From NCBI GenBank assembly GCA_002897775.1, contig BDTR01000022.1, positions 1 through 64,000 on the forward strand: DNA of 64,000 nt, written 5' to 3'. Position numbers and translations under genes: made by a program. Under the pieces are notes generated by a model. That model had not been told where the DNA came from. It was given only the letters and a program-made list of their open reading frames with translations, and made no database searches. The number at the start of each line of letters is the position of its first letter. The stretch's first letter is position 1. This document shows, piece by piece, positions 1-6,730 of the stretch. The DNA comes from a bacterium BMS3Bbin08 (lineage in GTDB: Bacteria > Nitrospirota > Thermodesulfovibrionia > UBA6902 > BMS3Bbin08).

Positions 1-1
1 A

Positions 2-367
2 CTGAATGCACAACTTGAGAAGATCATAGACGAACAGACAGAGCCGTGGGGAGTAGAGGTTACACATGTTGAGGTAAAAAATGTCGACCTGCCGGAAACA
101 ATGCAGAGGGCGATTGCGCGACAGGCAGAGGCTGAAAGAGAAAGAAGGGCGAAAATTATTCATGCAAAGGGTGAACATCAGGCTGCTGAAGAACTCAAAA
201 ATGCAGCGGCAATAATTAGAACCGAACCCATAGCCCTGCAGCTCAGGTATCTTCAGACACTGGTGGAAGTGGCCACCGAAAGCAAGGCGACTGTAGTAGC
301 TCCCATCCCGATACCTATAGATCTGATTAAACCGTTTATGGATATTTGTAAAAAAGGCGCTGAATAA
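2..367 (+). CDS. Slipin/stomatin-like SPFH (band 7) protein, C-terminal part
   Basis: The gene enters from the left edge and stops at TAA 365-367, so only about 121 C-terminal residues are visible. They match the second half of an SPFH domain: a [14 protein letters not shown] strand, then an [14 protein letters not shown] charged helix and an Ala/Glu-rich coiled coil, ending with the hydrophobic PIPIPIDLI stretch usual for slipins. Family knowledge: membrane-anchored oligomers of the stomatin group, often encoded next to an NfeD protein and involved in membrane microdomains or protein quality control. The start and any NfeD partner lie outside the window. It is not obviously linked to the redox operon downstream, from which a palindromic repeat separates it. 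Confidence 0.85.
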   Translation: MNAQLEKIIDEQTEPWGVEVTHVEVKNVDLPETMQRAIARQAEAERERRAKIIHAKGEHQAAEELKNAAAIIRTEPIALQLRYLQTLVEVATESKATVVAPIPIPIDLIKPFMDICKKGAE

Positions 368-371
368 GCGT

Positions 372-461
372 GAGATTGCATCCTCGCCAATGCTTTTTGC
401 AATGACGGAAAAGCGGCCTCATTACTTGTTTTTGTCATTGTGAGTGCAGCAGAGCAATCTC
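372..461. repeat. Dispersed palindromic repeat (GAGATTGC...GCAATCTC)
   Basis: The only spacer between the slipin gene and the redox operon is a 90-bp inverted-repeat unit. The outer arms are GAGATTGC (372-379) and GCAATCTC (454-461); inner arms are GCAATGAC (399-406) and GTCATTGT (434-441). This looks like the non-autonomous, MITE-like palindromes that carry the GTCATTGCGAG / GCAATCTC core in many bacterial genomes. It has no U-run, so it is not a good intrinsic terminator. Confidence 0.7.
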
Positions 462-471
462 CCGGAAACTA

Positions 472-1362
472 ATGAAAAAACTTGACAGAAGAGAATTTAT
501 CAAACTCGCCTCCGCAGCCGGAGGCGGATTCCTGATGCCTGACCCTCTGAAGGTGCTCAACGATGCAGTCGGCCAGTTACTTGGAACCAAAAAGAAGCCT
601 GCAAGCGAATATTACCCTGAGCCTGTTACGGGCGCAAGGTTCGGGATGGTAATAGACCTTGGCAAGTGTATTGGATGCAGGCGGTGCATGTATGCCTGTA
701 AGCGGGAAAACAACGTCCCTGATACCATTTCTCCTCCTTATATAATGGTGTTTGAAACCGAATCGGCTACGGGCGTAACAGGCCACTTCGCTTCTCCTGA
801 AATGATGGGTAAGGGAACAACAATGTTTTACACAAAACTCCGTAAAGATAAATGGTACATGCCGGTGCAGTGTAACCACTGTGATAACGCCCCGTGTGTT
901 CAGGTCTGCCCTACCGGGGCGTCATACAAAGATCCGGATGGTCTTGTGCTGATAGATTATGACAAATGCATAGGATGCAGGTACTGCATGACCGCATGTC
1001 CGTACGGCGCAAGGAGATTTAACTGGTGGGAACCCCATGTGTCTCGTGACCGCAGAAATCCCCTTGTTCCCATGCGCAGGCACGGTGTTGTGGAGAAATG
1101 CACCTTCTGCGTACACCGAACAAGAAGGGGCAAGTTCACACGATGCGTTGAAGTATGCCCTAATAAGGCAAGAACTTTTGGAAACTTTAACGATCCCGAC
1201 AGCAAGGTCTCAAAATTAATTGAATCCGAAAGGAACTTCCGGCTCAAGGAAGGACTTAATACGGAGCCACGTATATGGTATCTGACAAAACCCAAAGAGA
1301 AGCGAATGAGGTGGTATCGTCCCCTGCCTCCTCCAAAAAATATCAGAGGTGTGAAGTCATGA
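472..1362 (+). CDS. Tat-exported four-[4Fe-4S] ferredoxin subunit of a molybdoenzyme complex (DmsB/PsrB-like)
   Basis: A 296-residue electron-transfer subunit. The N-terminus holds a twin-arginine motif (R6-R7 in RREFIK) and a short hydrophobic stretch. Four cysteine groups follow in the DmsB/PsrB order: CIGCRRCMYAC, CNHCDNAPCVQVC, CIGCRYCMTAC, and CTFC with a later CVEVC. That is sixteen cysteines for four [4Fe-4S] clusters. It should relay electrons between the NrfD membrane subunit and the periplasmic redox partners. The stop overlaps the start of the NrfD gene (ATGA), so the two are translationally coupled. It is the first gene of the cluster and the first of two such subunits. Confidence 0.9.
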   Translation: MKKLDRREFIKLASAAGGGFLMPDPLKVLNDAVGQLLGTKKKPASEYYPEPVTGARFGMVIDLGKCIGCRRCMYACKRENNVPDTISPPYIMVFETESATGVTGHFASPEMMGKGTTMFYTKLRKDKWYMPVQCNHCDNAPCVQVCPTGASYKDPDGLVLIDYDKCIGCRYCMTACPYGARRFNWWEPHVSRDRRNPLVPMRRHGVVEKCTFCVHRTRRGKFTRCVEVCPNKARTFGNFNDPDSKVSKLIESERNFRLKEGLNTEPRIWYLTKPKEKRMRWYRPLPPPKNIRGVKS

Positions 1363-2573
1363 AGAATGCGGGCAAATCATTTTACATCTTTATTGCGATA
1401 TTGCTGGCATTTATAGGCTGGGGCGGTTTCAACTGGCTACGTTTTTTATCACACGGCCCCGGACTTACAGGCTCAAGCGACGTAGTGCCCTGGGGAATAT
1501 ATATATCCGGTCTGGCATACTTTATAGGCGTAAGCGCGGGCGCAACCATTGTCGGATTGTTGATACATGCCTTCGGGCGTCATGACTATGAGCCGGTGGG
1601 GATCCGCGCAATCCTTCTGGGACTGCTCTGTATCTTCGGCGCCACACAATTCGTATTGGTGGACCTCGGTGTCCCTTTCAGGGGTTTGAAGGTTCCTATC
1701 ATCCTCCACAATCTGACATCACTCTTCCTTATTTCCTCATCAAGCTATTACGGATTTATGGCAATTTTGAGTGGGGAGCTCTATTTCTCAATAAAGGTAG
1801 CAACAGGGAAAGCGAGTGAGCGGGATAAAAAGATGGCAAAATGGCTGGGAATCATTGCAGTGCCTTATGCCCTATGGATAGTGCATGCCTTTACCGGATC
1901 AATCTTCGGAGTAGTCAAAGCCAGGGAAATGTGGAACACTCCCATGCTGCCTGTGCATTTTGTTATATCGGCCATTGCAAGCGGATTTGCCATGGTGATA
2001 CTGGTGGCAGTCATAACCTCAAAAGTTGAAAAGAGGGATCTGTTGAGCAATGAGACCTTAAACCATATGGGAAAGATACTCGCCTTCTTTGTACTGTTAA
2101 CCCTCTTCCTTGATTTTTTCGACTATTTTATCCTCAGGTATAGCGCTAAAAAAGAGGCAATGGAGGGATGGCACATACTGACAGGCAGATATCTCCCTAT
2201 ATTTCTGATAAATGAAGGCGGATTGATACTATCCTTACTAATACTGACATTTAAAAAGGGAAGAACAGCCAATGGGCTGTTATTAGCTACATCTATAATA
2301 CAGGTGGCGATAATAGCATATCGTATCGACCTTGTATCAGTCGGACAGTTAGCCCCGTTATTTCCGGGTATGGGTGAGTTGTACTACCACCCGACACTTT
2401 CCGAGATATCAGTGGCGCTGGGATTAATAGCGCTGGTAATTCTTCTTTATGCGGTGCTGTCAAAGGTGCTTCCAATGGAAGAAACAGCTCCGGAACCGGT
2501 ATATGCGTCAAGAGGTTTGGGAAAGACTTTGTGGAAGAAAAATAAAAAAAGATACATGGAGGTAAGAAATTGA
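1359..2573 (+). CDS. nrfD: NrfD/PsrC-family integral membrane subunit
   Basis: I start the gene at ATG 1359, overlapping the stop of the Fe-S gene; longer starts would run far into that gene. The 404-residue product has about ten hydrophobic segments, beginning SFYIFIAILLAFIGWGGF, with short polar loops. This is the NrfD/PsrC polysulfide-reductase membrane family, which exchanges electrons with the quinone pool and usually partners a four-cluster ferredoxin protein, as here. The charged C-terminus (KKNKKRYMEVRN) is probably cytoplasmic. It overlaps the next gene by TTGA, so Fe-S, NrfD and octahaem cytochrome form one tightly coupled set. The direction of electron flow (quinol oxidation or quinone reduction) cannot be read from the sequence. 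Confidence 0.88.
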   Translation: MKNAGKSFYIFIAILLAFIGWGGFNWLRFLSHGPGLTGSSDVVPWGIYISGLAYFIGVSAGATIVGLLIHAFGRHDYEPVGIRAILLGLLCIFGATQFVLVDLGVPFRGLKVPIILHNLTSLFLISSSSYYGFMAILSGELYFSIKVATGKASERDKKMAKWLGIIAVPYALWIVHAFTGSIFGVVKAREMWNTPMLPVHFVISAIASGFAMVILVAVITSKVEKRDLLSNETLNHMGKILAFFVLLTLFLDFFDYFILRYSAKKEAMEGWHILTGRYLPIFLINEGGLILSLLILTFKKGRTANGLLLATSIIQVAIIAYRIDLVSVGQLAPLFPGMGELYYHPTLSEISVALGLIALVILLYAVLSKVLPMEETAPEPVYASRGLGKTLWKKNKKRYMEVRN

Positions 2574-4036
2574 ACCAGTCACCGGATAAACCTAAAAGAG
2601 TCGGATACAGGAAAACGCCGGTTAAAAAGGAAAACTTTTTTGTCAGTTATTGGGGAATATGGGTGGTACTGGCGGTCTTGTTTATATTTTTAGCGATAAA
2701 AGTTACCGGGCATGCGCCTGGCAGCAATGGAGAGACAGAAGTTGCTGAAGCAGCCAGTCCCCCGGACTTCGGCGAACCCGGGTACTTGGGCTCAAAGAGG
2801 TGCAAGGACTGCCACTGGAGGGAATACGATGCATGGAAAAGCACATTGCACTCAAGGTCTTTGCAGGCAGCTAATGATTACACGGTCATAGGTGATTTCG
2901 AAAGAAACAACAGGCTGACCGTAAAAGTTACGGATAAGGCGCCGGGGTTGGCAGGCAGAGAGGTCACTAACAGGATGTATAGAAAAGACGGCAAGTTTTT
3001 TGTAAAGACCATCGGCCCTGACAAAGAGTTCAACGATTATGAAATTACAAACGTCATCGGCATTGGAGAGAAACAGAACTACATCACAATATTTCCCAAC
3101 GGAGAAATGCATGTGCTTCCTGTCGGCTGGGATATTGAGAACAGGGCATGGGTTGACCTCAACGGTTTGAAAGAGAACTATCCCGGCAATGGCAACTACT
3201 GGAGCGATCCTGAAAATATATGGCAACTGAAGTGCGGGGGATGCCACGTTACCGGTATAAAAGTGAACTATGACAAGGAGAATGATTTTTTTAATTCAGA
3301 GTGGGCTGATGCAGGCACAGGGTGTGAGGCGTGCCACGGCCCGGGCAGCAACCATGTCAGGGCGGCAAGCGAATATTTCGACTACGAAAAAGAGACCATA
3401 GTCAATCCCGCGAAGTTGCCCTGGAGACTGCGGGCCATGGTCTGCGGACAGTGCCACAGCCGGGGCGCGAGCACTGCCGGGGTTTCCCCGTATAAAATCG
3501 GCTTCCCCGACAGATATGGCTATGCCTACGGGTTTGCGCCCGGGAAACCGCTCTATCTTTTTTATGTTGATAAGCCGGGGGAGAAGCAGACAGGCCCCCT
3601 TCAGTACAATGAATGGAAAGAGAGCAGGCACGCGAAGGCCGGGATTATGTGCACAGACTGCCACAACGTGCACAAGGTAAGCGCGAGCGAAGTAATGGGC
3701 GCGGCTACCGGGCAGACATCGCAGACGAAACTTATTGCAGATAACCTCTGCATGGATTGCCATAAGACATTAAAAAGAAGGGGTGTGCACAGAATCCATA
3801 CCTTCGGCAGTTGTATAGCCTGCCACATGCCCAGGGTAAAAGGAGATAAACACAGTCATACATTTGCATTTATTTCCCCTGCTGAGACAGTTAAGGCAGG
3901 AGGTCTTGATAAGCAGCCCAATTCATGTAATAACTGCCATCATCATAAAGACACTCCGCCGGAGAATCTTGTTGAATTCCTTAATGCAGTGAAGATGGCG
4001 GACATGCCGAGACCATATACGGTCCACGGGAGGTAG
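2570..4036 (+). CDS. Membrane-anchored octahaem c-type cytochrome
   Basis: The start is TTG 2570, set by the GGAGG at 2558-2562 and the TTGA overlap with the NrfD gene. One transmembrane anchor (about residues 26-44) leads to a periplasmic domain. Eight CXXCH haem sites are visible: CKDCH, CGGCH, CEACH, CGQCH, CTDCH, CMDCH, CIACH and CNNCH, the first at residues 78-82. The order and spacing resemble cytochrome c554/octahaem families of the multihaem superfamily. Coupling to NrfD suggests that it takes electrons from, or gives them to, the quinone-side subunit. No substrate can be assigned. Confidence 0.88.
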   Translation: MNQSPDKPKRVGYRKTPVKKENFFVSYWGIWVVLAVLFIFLAIKVTGHAPGSNGETEVAEAASPPDFGEPGYLGSKRCKDCHWREYDAWKSTLHSRSLQAANDYTVIGDFERNNRLTVKVTDKAPGLAGREVTNRMYRKDGKFFVKTIGPDKEFNDYEITNVIGIGEKQNYITIFPNGEMHVLPVGWDIENRAWVDLNGLKENYPGNGNYWSDPENIWQLKCGGCHVTGIKVNYDKENDFFNSEWADAGTGCEACHGPGSNHVRAASEYFDYEKETIVNPAKLPWRLRAMVCGQCHSRGASTAGVSPYKIGFPDRYGYAYGFAPGKPLYLFYVDKPGEKQTGPLQYNEWKESRHAKAGIMCTDCHNVHKVSASEVMGAATGQTSQTKLIADNLCMDCHKTLKRRGVHRIHTFGSCIACHMPRVKGDKHSHTFAFISPAETVKAGGLDKQPNSCNNCHHHKDTPPENLVEFLNAVKMADMPRPYTVHGR

Positions 4037-4190
4037 GTTTTATTAATTAACGGGTTTAGCTCATAACATCGTGAACCTTTTTTGACTGTTTAAAATTATT
4101 TAAATGATAGATATTTCTATTAATACAATTGAGCTTAATTGTTCATTGATAATTGTTTAAAAGGTCTTTTCAAAGGAGGATAATCATACA

Positions 4191-5717
4191 ATGAAGAAGG
4201 GCATAGTATTTGCTGCTGTAGTCCTGTTAATGTTTATATCACTTCCGTCATATTCCGCGGAAAAATCCCCCATAGATGATCTGATCAACCAGAGGCTCAA
4301 ATCCCAGTTCTTTTGCGGGTACTGTCATGTCCTGACCTATCCGAGGGTGATAAAAAAGGCATATCTGTCGTGGAAGCGGGATAAACACAGGAATATTCAA
4401 TGTGTAAAGTGCCATTACCCGCCTGAAAGACAGCTTGAGAGTATAGCCGGACACAGGAGCATTCCTAATGATGATGAGGGCGCAGTTAAAGGTAAATCGG
4501 AGATGGAGTATATGAAGACCGAACTTGAGGTGCTCTCAAAACTCACTACTATCCTCAATATGGATGAATCGGTTGTCCGGACAAGGCCGAGAATCGACGA
4601 CCGGAGCTGCACGACACAGAGATGCCATCCGACAACCGGCATAGGCAAAGAAGGGGAGTTCTGGACTAAAAGAATCAAATTTATTGAACAGACAAGGAAA
4701 GATAAGACAAAAAGGATTATCCCCTTTGTCCATAAGACCCATTTTGACAAAACAAAATGGGTGGAAGGCCAGGAGATGCACTGCACCACATGCCATCAGC
4801 GCGAGACAGGGCAGACACATTTTGAGGTATCAAAAGAAAAGTGCTTTTTGTGCCACTTCAAAAATGCAAAATTCAATGAGGGGCGGTCAAAATGCTCCCT
4901 CTGTCATGAAATCCCCACAAAGCCGCTGCAGAAGCAGAAAAAAGAAGGAGAAGCAAAGCCCGGCGAAAAAACCATAACACACAAAACCATTGAAGAGGCA
5001 AAGGTCCCCTGTCAGAGCTGCCACCTCCAGATGATAAAAGGCAAGGGCATTGTAAGGCTGGAAGAGTGTTTTAACTGCCATGACAAAGAGAAGACTGTTA
5101 TAAAAGAAGCGTCGAATAAAAAACTGATGCATGAGAAGCACGTTGCAGGACAGAACGCAAGCTGTTTTAACTGCCATGAGCCTGTTGAGCATAAACAGGG
5201 AGACTTTATATCGGTCGTAAAGAACGACTGCCGGGCATGTCATCCCGGGCACCATAAGTACCAGGAAATGCTCCTGGCAGGCAAACAACGCAAAGGGGTT
5301 GCGGAAATGCCGGCCCTGATGTTTGATGTAAAGACAAACTGTCTTGCCTGTCATGTGGAGAAAAAAGTCGTAAAAGGTGAAGAGGTTGAGAGCGGCTCGG
5401 GAAAGGCATGCGCTGCCTGCCATACTCCAAAACATGAGGAGATGGCAAAGGAGTGGAAGGATAAGACCGCCGATGAGCTGAAGAATGCTGAAGAGATTGA
5501 GAAAGAGGCTGTGGATGCAATTGAAAATGCAAAGGGAAAAATATCCGAAGCGAAACTGAAAAAGGCAAAAGCAATGTTGAAAGAGGGGCGGAAGAGTATG
5601 CGCATTGTTGAGTACGGCGGAGGAGTTCACAATAAGAAGTACTCTATAATGCTCCTTGATAATGCAATGAATAACTTTGAGGATGCGATTGATTTGATAG
5701 GTGAAGAGCAGGATTGA
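4191..5717 (+). CDS. Periplasmic multihaem cytochrome c with about twelve haem sites
   Basis: Start at ATG 4191 behind a clear AAAGGAGG. A Sec signal peptide (residues 1-23, ending SYSA) precedes the mature protein. Eleven CXXCH motifs are visible plus one expanded CX4CH (CTTQRCH, near residue 145). The first pair (FFCGYCH, then CVKCHYPPE) recalls the NapC/NrfH quinol-dehydrogenase start, but no membrane anchor remains after signal cleavage. The C-terminus is a lysine/glutamate-rich helical bundle ending with a GGVHNKKYS motif, as in the helical tail of NrfA-type cytochromes. A 154-bp AT-rich spacer separates it from the octahaem gene. It is probably a soluble or complex-bound wire between the membrane and the molybdoenzyme. 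Confidence 0.86.
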   Translation: MKKGIVFAAVVLLMFISLPSYSAEKSPIDDLINQRLKSQFFCGYCHVLTYPRVIKKAYLSWKRDKHRNIQCVKCHYPPERQLESIAGHRSIPNDDEGAVKGKSEMEYMKTELEVLSKLTTILNMDESVVRTRPRIDDRSCTTQRCHPTTGIGKEGEFWTKRIKFIEQTRKDKTKRIIPFVHKTHFDKTKWVEGQEMHCTTCHQRETGQTHFEVSKEKCFLCHFKNAKFNEGRSKCSLCHEIPTKPLQKQKKEGEAKPGEKTITHKTIEEAKVPCQSCHLQMIKGKGIVRLEECFNCHDKEKTVIKEASNKKLMHEKHVAGQNASCFNCHEPVEHKQGDFISVVKNDCRACHPGHHKYQEMLLAGKQRKGVAEMPALMFDVKTNCLACHVEKKVVKGEEVESGSGKACAACHTPKHEEMAKEWKDKTADELKNAEEIEKEAVDAIENAKGKISEAKLKKAKAMLKEGRKSMRIVEYGGGVHNKKYSIMLLDNAMNNFEDAIDLIGEEQD

Positions 5718-5729
5718 AAGGCAGAGAGA

Positions 5730-5799
5730 AATAATCAATTGACAATTGACGATTGAATATCTATGATTGACAATAATCAATTGAAAATTTTCAATGATG
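5730..5799. repeat. AT-rich dispersed repeat of CAATTGA/TCAATTG units
   Basis: The spacer between the 12-haem cytochrome and the second Fe-S gene consists mostly of iterated CAATTGAC/GATTGA/AATCAATTG units in both orientations, which can fold on themselves. Related AATTGATAATT units recur at 40495-40525 and 41618-41650. I see no gene here. A second ribosome-binding site (AAAGGAGG) sits just before the Fe-S gene. Confidence 0.5.
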
Positions 5800-5868
5800 A
5801 AAAGGGGGATGCCTATGGATGAGGCTAATAAAAAACCTTAATAAAATCTTTAAGTAAAGGAGGTAATC

Positions 5869-6705
5869 ATGAGTAAGAAAGATTCAATATCCCGTCGGGA
5901 TATAATCAAGACAGGCGGAGCTATGGCTGCCGTGGTAGCAGCAGGCCTTCTGCCTAAAAAAGCAGAAGCCGCAAAAAATGGAACCCCGCGCTGGGCAATG
6001 ATCGTTGACCTTCGCAGATGCATCGGCTGCAGGGGCTGCTGTGTTGCAGACAAGTCAGAATATGGCGCCGCTCTCGGCAGGTACAACACAGTCGTCAAGA
6101 ACGTTGAGTTTGGCAAATATCCCGCTCCTAAAAAATATTTCCTGCCGCGCCTGTGTAACCACTGCTCCGGAGGGGAAAAAGATGTACCGCCCTGCGTTGA
6201 GAAATGTCCGGAGGCAAAAAGCGGGAAAAGGATGAAACTGGGGAAAACACGTTATAGAACAGGCGCCACATATAAACGTCCTGACGGGATGATCCTGCTT
6301 GATATGTCGCTTTGTATCGGTTGTTACAAATGCATTGACGCTTGCCCTTACGGAGTGCGCTCTATTGATCCTTTTGTAAAACTGACCAGACCTGATAGGG
6401 AAAAGGATTTCGGGGTCGGCAAATGCACTTTCTGCCAGCATCGCGTTGACAAAGGGATTGCTCCTTCATGTGTGAATACCTGTCAGGGCAGGGCAAGAAT
6501 ATTCGGAGATTTAAACGACCCTGACAGCAAAGTTGCAAAACTTGCCAGGGAATTCAAACTGCTGGAGAACAGGGATAAAACAACGCTCCTGCCGGGTGAA
6601 AAAACAGAACCTTACAATCTGTACATTGATCCGGACGGCATACTGGCACGTTATAAGATCACGAAAGAGACAAAATTAGAAGAGTTTAAATCCAGGTTTG
6701 AATAA
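5869..6705 (+). CDS. Second Tat-exported multi-cluster ferredoxin subunit, one cluster lacking a cysteine
   Basis: 278 residues with a Tat motif (R9-R10 in SRRDIIK) and an Ala-rich export segment, starting at ATG 5869 behind AAAGGAGG. It follows the DmsB/PsrB layout with four cysteine groups. Groups two to four are complete: CNHC with CVEKC, CIGCYKCIDAC, and CTFC with CVNTC. The first group reads CIGCRGCCVAD, so the usual fourth cysteine is aspartate and an extra cysteine lies next to the third. That cluster may be [3Fe-4S] or Asp-ligated. It lies 25 bp before the molybdoenzyme gene and is its likely direct partner, while the first Fe-S protein pairs with NrfD. Confidence 0.88.
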   Translation: MSKKDSISRRDIIKTGGAMAAVVAAGLLPKKAEAAKNGTPRWAMIVDLRRCIGCRGCCVADKSEYGAALGRYNTVVKNVEFGKYPAPKKYFLPRLCNHCSGGEKDVPPCVEKCPEAKSGKRMKLGKTRYRTGATYKRPDGMILLDMSLCIGCYKCIDACPYGVRSIDPFVKLTRPDREKDFGVGKCTFCQHRVDKGIAPSCVNTCQGRARIFGDLNDPDSKVAKLAREFKLLENRDKTTLLPGEKTEPYNLYIDPDGILARYKITKETKLEEFKSRFE

Positions 6706-6730
6706 GATTAAAAAGAAAGGAGAAAATAAG

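Noticed and set aside
4887-5780. 297-codon open frame on the minus strand
   Set aside because: It is antisense to the 12-haem cytochrome, whose haem motifs, signal peptide and ribosome-binding site are clear. The antisense protein is hydrophobic and low-complexity, as expected from the complement of Lys/Glu codons.
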